Shown here piece after piece: positions 56,490-64,000 of a DNA stretch of 64,000 bases (within the stretch, counting starts at the first letter, position 1; every line of letters begins with the position of its first letter). The DNA is from Acanthosepion pharaonis. Its lineage: Eukaryota; Mollusca; Cephalopoda; Sepiida; Sepiidae. The notes under the pieces are model-generated. The model was not told the origin of the DNA and did no database searches. It was given only the letters and a program-made list of their open reading frames with translations. Made by a program: the position numbers and the translations under genes. The stretch spans positions 517,501-581,500 of the forward strand of contig CAHIKZ030000956.1 in NCBI GenBank assembly GCA_903632075.3, written 5' to 3'.

Positions 56490-56770
56490 TCACCGGCCTA
56501 ATAGACTTCTTCTATATGCTGTGTCAACTTCAGGACGTTGGCGATCATGGTTCTCCAGAATTTCCTGTCCTTTGTAACCTTGCTCCGTCATCCATATACT
56601 CAAGCTCGCTAGGCAGCTTATGCGTTGTTTTCTTCCGTCCTTCTTGCCTTCAATCTGTCCCGTGAGTATCAGATTTTCCAAACCTTCTTTCCTCATGATG
56701 TGCCCTAGAAATCTCAACTGTCTCTTCATGATGCTAATTATAAGTGTCCTTTTTGTTTCCATTTTCTATA
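56490..56770 (-). pseudogene. LINE ORF2 C-terminal fragment (EMWFYRRMLRI family)
   Basis: Open for 90 codons: METKRTLIISIMKRQLRFLG, HIMRKEGLENLILTGQIEGK, RQRISCLASLSIWMTEQGY. Upstream (minus) is lost at (TA)n near 56870. Confidence 0.78.
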
Positions 56771-56870
56771 AAAACCTATTCGTTGCTCACGTGGGAACAG
56801 ATATAAAGGCCAAAAAGTAGCTGATATTTATAAAGAGACTTAGATCGATGACAGATAGATAGATAGACAG

Positions 56871-56874
<4 letters not shown>

Positions 56875-56929
<55 letters not shown>

Positions 56930-56933
56930 TATT

Positions 56934-56995
<62 letters not shown>
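56875..56995. repeat. (TA)n(TG)n microsatellite
   Basis: AT repeats 56875-56962 with two short breaks, then GT to 56993. Confidence 0.96.
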
Positions 56996-57207
56996 TGAAG
57001 AAATATAGTTTTATGGTGTGCTATATTTATGGAATAAAGTGCTCATTATCAGAGATAGAGCCTATGTAAATATAAAAGTCAACATTGAAATCAACACTCA
57101 GAAGCGACAGACTGTTTCATGCGAAACGCAACCATCTTGGCCTGATATATATATATTCGTGTATTTAGGTAGCAACCCTTCTTTTATGCACATTTTATTG
57201 AATACGA

Positions 57208-57523
57208 CAGACAAGGTGCTTTTATTTAGCTTTTTTTTATACAATTTCTCATGCGATCTAATAATTTTTTTTTCTTTTCGGATGATAGATTATATAAAAA
57301 CTGTTCGAATGTTGTTTTTATCCGAGCGCTTTCGGCTATACATTTAGCCATTTTCAAGGATTAAATATTTTAACTGTTAAATAAGAGATGCATAGCCGAA
57401 AGCGCTAGGGGAAAAAGCAAAAAACATTCGGACAGTTTTTATATAATTTATTATTCGAAAAGAAAAAAAATATTAGATCGCATGAGAAATTGTATAAAAA
57501 AACAAAATAAAAGCACCTTGTCT
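57208..57523. repeat. Large foldback (about 130-bp arms) with hammerhead-like motif near its tip
   Basis: Left arm gacaaggtgcttttatttag ... aaaactgttcgaatgttg and right arm caaaaaacattcggacagtt ttt ... aaaataaaagcaccttgtct are inverted copies. The region between holds the motif at 57320-57361. (AC)n/(TA)n begins right after the right arm. Confidence 0.85.
57320..57361 (-). ncRNA. Hammerhead-like ribozyme motif
   Basis: Minus-strand layout: stem I ATCC (57358-57361) with GGAT (57320-57323); core TTGAAAA (57351-57357; consensus CTGANGA with two changes); stem II TGGCTA side (57345-57350) pairing with TAGCC (57334-57338), 5 bp; GAAA (57330-57333); the palindrome GCGC (57326-57329); and TC as the possible cleavage dinucleotide. 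Core changes make activity unlikely, but the fold is preserved. Confidence 0.5.
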
Positions 57524-57524
57524 T

Positions 57525-57545
57525 CACACACACACACACACACAC

Positions 57546-57617
<72 letters not shown>
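57525..57617. repeat. (AC)n(TA)n microsatellite
   Basis: CA and TA blocks alternate; TA to 57617. Confidence 0.96.
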
Positions 57618-57620
<3 letters not shown>

Positions 57621-57647
57621 ATTTGATGGATATTTATTTGTAACTCC

Positions 57648-57672
57648 GGGTTTCACGCTTTCGAGATCTTCA
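57648..57672 (-). ncRNA. Hammerhead-like core beside (TA)n
   Basis: Minus strand: CTGAAGA (57665-57671), 12 bases (tctcgaaagcgt), GAAAC (57648-57652), ccggag. Stem II is weak. Confidence 0.35.
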
Positions 57673-57779
57673 GTTCAGAACTGGTTTCTTTTTTCAAAAG
57701 TCGATCTATGCTTTATTTATGTTTGATTTGTGCAATTGTTACAGTTAAGTATTGAGTTCGATTCTTACTAGGTGCGCCA

Positions 57780-57945
57780 TACTTTCGGCCTTGTGCCACA
57801 TCTAAGCTACGCTTAGAAAATCATTTCGGGCACTTGGAGATGGTTTAATGGTTAATAAACTTGACTTGTTCGGCCCTAACTGGATGCTCTACGCTATTGG
57901 CCTTGTGCCACATCTAAGCGTAGCTTAGAAAACATCTTAGTCGTC
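57780..57945. repeat. Direct duplication
   Basis: cggccttgtgccacatctaa gc.acgcttagaaaa occurs at about 57785 and 57897. A related piece (aggccggaatt / cggccttgtgccacgtttag on minus) lies at about 22620. Confidence 0.6.
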
Positions 57946-58198
57946 AATCCTCGCTTTCCTTTACATCATTCTGCTATTAGCAGTTTTATGGGCCCATGTT
58001 ATGACCGCCATATTTGTTTCATTCTTCAAAAGTCAGTGTGATTTAAGTGTCACTTAAAAATCGGGTATATTAATATTTTTTCTTTCATGAGAAATATAAC
58101 GAATGGGGAAAGTAAAAGCGTAATAAAAAAAAGATTCGATCATCTGCTAATACTCATATCCTTATATTATATATATATATATAATTGTTTGTTCTGTA

Positions 58199-58295
58199 AT
58201 AATAAATAATACATTGAGCTCTTTTTATGGATCAGTTTTAATATTTTATATTACTAGGATGTACTTGGATTATATACCAATGGATTTGTTACCTT

Positions 58296-58369
<74 letters not shown>

Positions 58370-58382
58370 GTGTGTGTGTGTG
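58199..58382 (+). repeat. Copy of the 34935/48920 repeat with (TA)n(TG)n
   Basis: aataaataatacattgagct, ggatcagttttaatatttta, attatataccaatggatttg, then (TA)n 58297-58357 and (TG)n. Confidence 0.8.
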
Positions 58383-58786
58383 TGTGTAAAGTAATCCATA
58401 TAGGTATAAATATATATATATATATTCCTATATATGATAGAATAAACAACAAATTATACTAACGGTGTTTAACAAGTCAATTACACGTGAAACCTGTTCA
58501 ACCAATGAAAAAAAAAAACCAAAAAAAAAGACAAAAGTAAAAATACCAGAATGTCTTTCTTCTTTTTCTCCATATCTTATTCTCTGTTGAAGCTTTAATA
58601 AAACTGAAATATGTTATATTGACAAACGTTTCTTATTTGTTCTTTATCCTCTTATTATGTCGGATTCCCATCCAGATTTGTTCTCATTTCATTCTTCTTT
58701 TGACTGATTTGCATAAACCTTAGAAAAAAAAACTTCCAAAATCATTCATTTTCTGGTCTTGATTCGATTTTATTTTTCACTTTTAG

Positions 58787-58881
58787 GCTTGTGCGCTGCC
58801 AAACTTTTGCAGGAGAATGGACTGGAAGTGTTGGTCCTGGAAGCCAGGGATCGAGTCGGAGGTCGGACATTTACTGTTCAG
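58787..58881 (+). CDS. MAO: Monoamine oxidase, coding exon 2 (residues 16-47)
   Basis: This 95-base exon is bounded by a good acceptor (a T-rich tract ending ttttag at 58781-58786) and a donor gtaaaa at 58882. It encodes LCAAKLLQENG, the helix after the glycine loop, and then LVLEARDRVGGRT, the hallmark amine-oxidase segment. In that segment the Glu at the end of the second beta strand contacts the FAD ribose, and the RxGGR motif follows. From memory, vertebrate MAO-A and MAO-B read almost identically here (AAKLL..., VLEARDRVGGRT). The entry phase (two bases completing Gly16) fits exon 1 exactly, and the exon ends in phase 0. Intron 1 is 13,690 bases long and full of repeats. A poly-A run follows the donor directly. 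Confidence 0.95.
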
Positions 58882-59324
58882 GTAAAAAAAAAAAAAAAAA
58901 AACAAAACATCGTTTTTTACACTCTGCACGTCTCCAATATATATATTTGTCTTCATCTTTGTTGTCATATTCACGACGTTTCATCGTATTGAACTACAAT
59001 TTGTTTTTGTTTTTTTACGACTTCATAAAGGGTTTTTTATCTTATGATTGGGTTAAACTTTTAAACCTTTTAATAGATTATGAAAATTTAATTTTTTTTT
59101 ATGCTAATTATTTAATGCAAAAATTTGTTGATGTCAGCAAAGGACCGTTAACTCATGTCTCTGGTTTAATAAATTATCATTTTTTTTAGAAACTTAATAA
59201 TGTATAGTTTTTCATGTAGGCATAAAGGGCATGGGTCATCGCAGGTTTTACAAGTTCTTGGATATTTGGATAGGGAGGTCTGATTTCTATTTCTAATATT
59301 ATTTTTCTATATATTTACACACAC

Positions 59325-59325
<1 letters not shown>

Positions 59326-59382
<57 letters not shown>
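59326..59382. repeat. (TA)n in MAO intron 2
   Basis: AT repeats of about 52 bases. Confidence 0.96.
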
Positions 59383-59388
<6 letters not shown>

Positions 59389-59464
59389 CCAAGTTATTCA
59401 TTGTATATTTTTATTTTATTTAGTTGTTGACAGGTGGGGGCACAGTGCAGATTTTGGGAATATA

Positions 59465-59574
59465 CAGGATGTGGTAGAAATACTTGCCACATAATGGTAA
59501 GATATTAGTGCCAACGTTGTCTTCATCGAATTAATGTCATACCATTATGCGGGAGGTATTTCTGCCGCACCCTG
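59465..59574. mobile_element. 110-bp MITE in MAO intron 2
   Basis: Flanked by TA (59463-59464, 59575-59576). It is nearly all inverted repeat: left caggatgtggtagaaatact ... ataatggtaaga, right ...taccattatgcgggaggtat ttctgccgcaccctg, arms of about 43 bases. Confidence 0.88.
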
Positions 59575-59795
59575 TACATTGGGTGGTTGCGGAACAGCCA
59601 TTTTAAATTTATGCCAGTTTCATTAAAGTCTCTTAAGGATTTTTTTCTTTGTTAAGGATTTTTTTTCACTATTTTTGATCATTTTCTTGCTTTTAAGAAA
59701 ATCAAGAAATGTACTTTTGGCTATCGCTAGCTACTATCAAAACCTTTTTTTTGTGATCATATATCATTTTTATATTGGCTTCTATCTATTTGTAG

Positions 59796-59933
59796 GATCC
59801 TAAATTCAAATATGTGGATCTGGGTGGAGCCTATATTGGACCGACACAAAATCGGATTTTACGAATTGCCAGGGAACTTGGAGTGAAGACATTCCTTACA
59901 AATGAAGTTGAGGATGCGATCTTCCATAAACAT
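59796..59933 (+). CDS. MAO: Monoamine oxidase, coding exon 3 (residues 48-93)
   Basis: This 138-base exon (46 codons, phase 0 at both ends) lies between acceptor tttgtag (to 59795) and donor gtaagt (59934-59939). It encodes YVDLGGAYIGPTQNRILRIA and then RELGVKTFLTNEVEDAIFHKH. The GGAYIGPTQNR stretch is diagnostic of monoamine oxidases rather than of other flavin amine oxidases such as polyamine or L-amino-acid oxidases. The TNEVE segment resembles the MAO-B-like VNEVER region. No mutations or stops are visible in any of the three exons, so the gene looks intact as far as it is covered. Intron 2 is 914 bases and carries (TA)n and a 110-bp MITE. I found no convincing exon 4 (the stretch with a conserved Tyr-Pro-Phe and a Trp-rich region) before 64000, so intron 3 is at least 4 kb. 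Confidence 0.95.
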
Positions 59934-59949
59934 GTAAGTATGATAAAAA

Positions 59950-59952
59950 AAC

Positions 59953-59995
<43 letters not shown>

Positions 59996-60139
59996 CAGTC
60001 TGTTTCTATCTATCTATCTATCTATCTCAGTCTGTTTCTATCTATCTATCTCAGTATGTCAATTATGTATATATATATATACGTATGTATGTATATAAAC
60101 TGTAAGCTATAATAATAAACTATAAGCCAATTCATATCA

Positions 60140-60183
<44 letters not shown>

Positions 60184-60300
60184 CAGTCTGTTTCTATCTA
60201 TATATATATCTATCTCAGTCTGTTTTATATCTATCTCAGTATGTCATTTATGTATATATATATATATATATGTATATATAAACTGTAAGCTATAATAATA

Positions 60301-60340
<40 letters not shown>

Positions 60341-60514
60341 ATCTATCTATATTTATATATATATCACATTCTTTTTATATGTATCTCAGTCTGTTCATAT
60401 CTATCTATCTATCTATATATCTAACTCAGTCTGTATATATATATATATATATATATATTATCAGTCTGTTCATAATTATCTATCTCAATCTGTTTATATT
60501 TCTCTGTCTGTTCA

Positions 60515-60558
<44 letters not shown>

Positions 60559-60560
60559 AA
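59950..60560. repeat. (ATCT)n and (TA)n arrays in MAO intron 3
   Basis: (ATCT)n blocks with tcagtctgtttct and tcagtatgtcatttatgtat spacers, starting 17 bases after the exon 3 donor. A longer block is duplicated: 60050-60120 and 60237-60305 share agtatgtca..tatgtatata and aaactgtaagctataataat. Confidence 0.93.
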
Positions 60561-60737
60561 GGCGTATGTGTCTAGTAACCCATTAGGATCACAGATGCAC
60601 CACATTTACTTCGGCCATAGCGCTAGTGTTGTGTCTTGGGCGACATTGACGTAGGTAACCCAACCGTTGTCTGGCTCACTTTGAATTCTAAGATTTCCTA
60701 TTCCTAAAGCTGGTTACCACCGCAAGTCAAGATAGCG

Positions 60738-60865
60738 CAGTCTCCCTTGCTATTTAACCCATAGCGGGAGTAAGAAGGGTTAAGACCTTTTCCAAGAACA
60801 TTAAGGCAAATTGAATAAAATAGAATTGAGCATGTATTGAACTCGGCATGCTTAATTCACTGTCC
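60738..60865 (-). mobile_element. 5S-SINE-related body fragment
   Basis: gctatttaacccatagcggg, agaagggttaagaccttttc, gaactcggcatgctta on +: the middle part of the SINE body, without 5S head or tail. Confidence 0.5.
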
Positions 60866-61004
60866 GCTTCGATATCCATGATTCCATCTGCGTCTACTGA
60901 AAATTTTAGGCACGTCACATTTTCCCAAATCTTTATTTTAATGGCCAAACACCAGAATACCGATTTTAGGTTGTGCGTCGAGTAAAAAAAAATCACCCCA
61001 CCAT

Positions 61005-61008
<4 letters not shown>

Positions 61009-61046
<38 letters not shown>
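61009..61046. repeat. (TA)n microsatellite
   Basis: AT repeats, 127 bases from the hammerhead at 61173. Confidence 0.96.
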
Positions 61047-61049
<3 letters not shown>

Positions 61050-61172
61050 AAAGAGGTTATAGTAGTTCCAACGAGAGAAAAGTGCGTATATTAAAAAGAA
61101 GAGAGAAACCGCAAACGTTTTTGGTTTTAATGTGTATTTAAGAAAAATATATTATGCTTTATTTTCCATAAT

Positions 61173-61215
61173 TTTGCTACACGTGTTTCCGGTCTCGCGA
61201 CCGTCATCAGGCAAA
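61173..61215 (-). ncRNA. Type I hammerhead ribozyme, complete core
   Basis: Minus strand, 5' to 3': stem I TTTGC (61211-61215); CTGATGA (61204-61210); stem II CGGTC (61199-61203), loop GCGA (61195-61198), GACCG (61190-61194), a perfect 5-bp hairpin; GAAA (61186-61189); the self-complementary hexamer CACGTG (61180-61185) in the stem III position; TA (61178-61179), a permitted NUH cleavage dinucleotide; then GCAAA (61173-61177), which pairs perfectly with the first TTTGC. Every conserved hammerhead position I know is met. A stem III this short cannot fold well alone but can pair between two copies, as in known dimer-active hammerheads. It is antisense to MAO in intron 3 and lies in a (TA)n-linked repeat. 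Confidence 0.82.
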
Positions 61216-61482
61216 GAGGGGAGATTTCCACTTATTAAAAATAATTAATTTTTTTTTAATGTTTTTCGAAGTTAAATATTCTCGATATGAGACATTCTTT
61301 TTTGTGTGATAGTGACCCAAATGTCTTATAGTTTTAAGTTACGCTATATTTATGGGTAAAAGTGCTCAATATACAGGATTGAGCCAAAAAATGGAATTCC
61401 AAATTTCCTGGAAGCAGTTCTATAAAACCAGGTAACCTTTAGGAATTCATCCTGCTTATTTTCTTTTCAATCTGTTGTGAAA

Positions 61483-61768
61483 TGATTTCACAATGGAGGC
61501 TTGTATTTGTACTAAGTCGGTCCTAAAATAGTTTCGACGTACAAAACGTTAGGAACTTGATATAATAAGTATTACGCAGAGTAATCTTGTTTTGATGGCT
61601 GATACTTTAATATTCGACTAACTGTCGTCCGACATCGACTGACTGACTGACTCACTCACTGACCGACTCTTACTACTCCTACTTATTATAGGTGGGAGAG
61701 TCTATTAACTATAGAATAGGTGTGTTCTACCCTAACACAATCTGGGAATGGAAAAAAAAACCTTTATA
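61483..61768 (-). repeat. Left LTR (3' LTR of the minus-strand element)
   Basis: tgatttcacaatggaggctt ... gtcctaaaatagtttcgacg ... ctgggaatggaaaaaaaaa. It has an extra segment (gtgttctaccctaacaca) absent from the other LTR. Confidence 0.82.
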
Positions 61769-61854
61769 ATTTAATAATACTGCATGTCCTTGGCTGCGGG
61801 TAACTCACTCCCCAGTTTTTCTTGGTGTCGGCTTCATCTTTACTTTCTGAAGCT

Positions 61855-62275
61855 TTTTTTTCACGTATATCGTCAGTGTTACCCATTCACAATACTCAAC
61901 TTTTTTTAAATACACCGGTTTTCTCTAATCTGTCCAATTCTTTATCTATCTGTTCAATTGAGGCAAACGGCATATTCCTTTTCTTTTTGAATACCGCCTG
62001 AGCGTTTTCTTTTAGTTGGAATTTTGCCTCCATCTTGGTACACGTTCCCAACCCTGGAGAAAAAAACAATAGGAAATGTTTCCTTAAGTTTCTTTACTAA
62101 TTTTGGGCTTCAGAGTTTAAATTTTCTACTTTGTAACAGAAAGAATTTATCGGTAGATCCCATAATTGGAATTCTGTTATCCAATTCGTACCAAGTAAGT
62201 TCGTGGTATTTTCCATGACAAATAGTTTAGCTTTTCGCGTTTTTTTTAATTTAACGTAACAAACCAAAAAATGTG
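61855..62275 (-). pseudogene. Gypsy pol remnant: protease end and RT start
   Basis: The minus strand reads ENTTNLLGTNWITEFQLWDL, the conserved LLG..W motif closing the protease. With frameshifts it continues SPGLGTCTKMEAKFQLKENA, QAVFKKKRNMPFASIEQIDK, ELDRLEKTGVFKK, EYCEWVTL, YVKKK, the first block of the Gypsy RT (the VPFA...VDKEL.RLE.LGVI segment). The catalytic YIDD region is deleted. Confidence 0.78.
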
Positions 62276-62399
62276 GCGAGCGAATTTTTTTCCCTCCGTA
62301 TGAGTACGAATTCCTCGTCGCCAAATATTTGTTGTGGTGAGCGAATCTTTTCCTCCTCCGTATGAGCTCGAATCCTCGTCGCCAAATAATCTTGTGGAG

Positions 62400-62671
62400 T
62401 GATTTCACAGTGGAGGCTTGTATTTGTACTAAGTCGGTCCTAAAATAGTTTCGACGTACAAAACGTTAGGAACTTGATATAATAGGTATAACGCAGAGTA
62501 ACCTTGTTTTGATGGCTGATACTTTAATATTCGACTAACTGTCGTCCGACATCGACTGACTGACTCACTCACTCACTGACCGACTCTTACTACTCCTACT
62601 TATTATAGGTGGGAGAGTCTATTAACTATAGAATAGGTGTATAATCTGGGAATGGAAAAAAACCCTTTATA
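62400..62671 (-). repeat. Right LTR (5' LTR of the minus-strand element)
   Basis: More than 90 percent identical by eye to 61483-61768, including the gactgactcactcactgacc run. Confidence 0.82.
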
Positions 62672-62679
62672 GTATCAGA

Positions 62680-63411
62680 AAGAAATTAAACCATTATGAT
62701 AATTTAATAGAAAAGATTTATTTATTTAGATATTTGCATGCTGAAATTCTGTTCTCGTCATATTTCTGAAAAGAAATATGATGCTGTTTTTATTCTAGTA
62801 TCATCAGCTGTGTTATCGTTTGATTATTTTCGGATAATCCAGCAACCGGTTCGCTAAGATTTTATAATTTTAAGAATCGGTTCGCGCGAATCGGTTCAAA
62901 CCGGTGGGATGCTACAACTGGATAGAGCATATGTAAATACAGAATATTTAAAGCCAGCAACAAGTAATGAATGAATACTAAATATCCAAAGTAATGAATA
63001 ATAAATAACGAGTTAAAAGTCAACAAATACTATAAAATAGATACAAATACACTCTGATTCACAATTATTTCTATTCAATAGCTTTTAGAATAATTTGATA
63101 TATAACTGTTGGCGCCTACCCAATAAATGTTAGGATAATAAAATAAACCGGAAATACCTAACCTTGTTACCGATAATGCCCCATTAACCAAAATGTGTGC
63201 CTGTTAATAATATTCTTGAGATCCTATCATATTTTTTTTACCAGAAAATTATATAATTTAAGAATATTTCACAAAACAAAAAGGAAGAAATTATTTCAAA
63301 CTATCGCATTCCTTTTCTAAAGCGTAAGCAGAATTGATCTTGGGGACGCTATTAACAGCCAGCCATTTTGAAAAACATGCTAACAGTGAAACATATATAT
63401 GGTATATAGAA

Positions 63412-63415
<4 letters not shown>
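62680..63415. other. Intron 3, nothing recognised
   Basis: AT-rich. A short palindrome around 62755 (tcatatttctgaaaagaaatatgatg). No exon-like sequence found. Confidence 0.45.
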
Positions 63416-63416
<1 letters not shown>

Positions 63417-63442
<26 letters not shown>

Positions 63443-63640
63443 AGATATTTGAAACACGCCCTTTATGCTACTATGGTTTCTATCAGAATGCGTTCATCAG
63501 GCACCCAACTGTCTGATGAAGCCGTTCTAGTAGAAACCGTGGTAGCATAAAGATTGGTGTTTCCAATATTGTATATCTTAAATTGCCCGACAATTTCAAT
63601 TTTTTAAGATTGTACTGAGCACTCTCTTTATTTAACCGTC
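63417..63640. repeat. (TA)n plus inverted pair of hammerhead-like repeats
   Basis: (TA)n 63417-63441. Inverted arms: ...gaaacacgccctttatgctac tatggtttcta... and ...gtagaaaccgtggtagcata aagattggtgtttcc. Minus core: CTGATGA 63494-63500, GAAA 63477-63480, CCATAG, TA. Plus core: CTGATGA 63513-63519, GAAA 63533-63536, CCGTGG, TA. Stem II is poor in both. tgtactgagcactctcttta follows at 63612. Confidence 0.7.
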
Positions 63641-63704
63641 TTTTTTTGGCAGATATCACTTTTGCCATAAATTGAATATGTGTATGTTTATATATATATG
63701 TGCG

Positions 63705-63709
63705 TGTGT

Positions 63710-63755
<46 letters not shown>
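63705..63755. repeat. (TA)n microsatellite
   Basis: AT repeats after (TG)-rich sequence. Confidence 0.95.
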
Positions 63756-63760
<5 letters not shown>

Positions 63761-64000
63761 GTGGAAAATATACATACATATGCAAAAATATATATAAAAA
63801 AATACCCATACATGTATATTTTCAGAAAAAAAAAAATTTTTCCAAGAGGAAGAATCCAGGTAGAACTCAATGTCTAGGACAGAGTAAGGATATAATAAAA
63901 AGGCTTAAACACTATATCATAATTAAATAATTCATCTAGTCTAGAAAAAGCCTCAACAGAAAGCACTGGACGGCTGTTTCGTCCTATATTTGAAACTCAT

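Larger units (their letters stand above)
45097..58786 (+). other. MAO: MAO intron 1 (13.7 kb, repeat-filled)
   Basis: Bounded by gtaagt at 45097 and ttttag ending at 58786. It holds several (TA)n tracts, (ATCT)n arrays, a MITE, tRNA-derived SINE copies, LINE remnants in both orientations, a 1,285-bp mariner, and repeats with hammerhead-like cores. I recognise no host exon inside it. Confidence 0.85.
61483..62671 (-). mobile_element. Gypsy-type LTR retrotransposon, deleted
   Basis: Two direct repeats, 61483-61768 and 62400-62671, are nearly identical and act as LTRs. Between them, on the minus strand, the order is a tandemly duplicated leader with TTTGGCGACGAGGA (about 62390 and 62330), a primer-binding-site-like sequence as in many Gypsy elements; the end of a protease; and the start of a reverse transcriptase. 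Gag, most of RT, RNase H and integrase are missing. No target-site duplication was found. Confidence 0.82.

Noticed and set aside
62806..62813. Minus-strand CTGATGA
   Set aside because: No GAAA within range; the nearby hairpin is a simple AT palindrome.
60000..64000. MAO exon 4
   Set aside because: Scanned for the expected acceptor plus a conserved aromatic/proline segment; nothing convincing found.

Overview
This is a eukaryotic, gene-poor, repeat-dominated window, most probably from a cephalopod mollusc and most like Octopus. The organism call is inference. It rests on the very long (TA)n and (ATCT)n microsatellites, the many decayed non-LTR retrotransposons, mariner/Tc1 elements and SINEs, and a host gene split by large introns. 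No bacterial-style genes, operons or ribosome binding sites are present. Most long open frames are microsatellite translations or transposon debris. The only host gene I can support is a monoamine oxidase on the + strand. Its first three coding exons lie at 45051-45096, 58787-58881 and 59796-59933. They join in phase and encode residues 1-93: the FAD-binding Rossmann motif (GAGISG), LEARDRVGGRT and GGAYIGPTQNR. The remaining exons must lie beyond 64000. Intron 1 is about 13.7 kb, intron 2 about 0.9 kb, and intron 3 is open-ended. Layout. 1-5.1 kb: GAA repeats, a 25-bp minisatellite, AT-rich sequence. 5.1-9.2 kb: a Tc1-like transposon with long inverted ends inside (TA)n, and LINE remnants. 9.9-16.5 kb: a nest of two SINE families, one with a 5S rRNA-derived head, including a 740-bp tandem duplication, a possible solo LTR and a SINE inserted in a SINE with a 12-bp target duplication. 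17.7-19.6 kb: a large polypyrimidine tract. 20-31 kb: LINE 3' ends, tRNA-derived SINEs, MITEs and mariner relics. 30-37 kb: (TA)n-linked repeats with hammerhead-ribozyme-like cores, a Penelope-like GIY-YIG remnant and transposase relics. 38-43.6 kb: LINE remnants and a MITE. 44.4 kb to the end: the MAO gene, its introns filled with (ATCT)n arrays, (TA)n, MITEs, a nearly full-length mariner, LINE pieces, a deleted Gypsy element and more ribozyme-like repeats. The most interesting signal is a set of hammerhead-type self-cleaving ribozyme motifs spread over several unrelated-looking repeat families, usually beside (TA)n and often in inverted pairs. One copy (61173-61215, minus strand) has the full core plus perfect stems I and II. 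Another lies just downstream of the Penelope-like endonuclease remnant. Hammerheads in Penelope-like elements and in small non-autonomous animal retroelements are established knowledge; the variety here, and the placement inside MAO introns, deserve a check. No searches or folding programs were run; all calls come from reading the sequence and from memory of the families.
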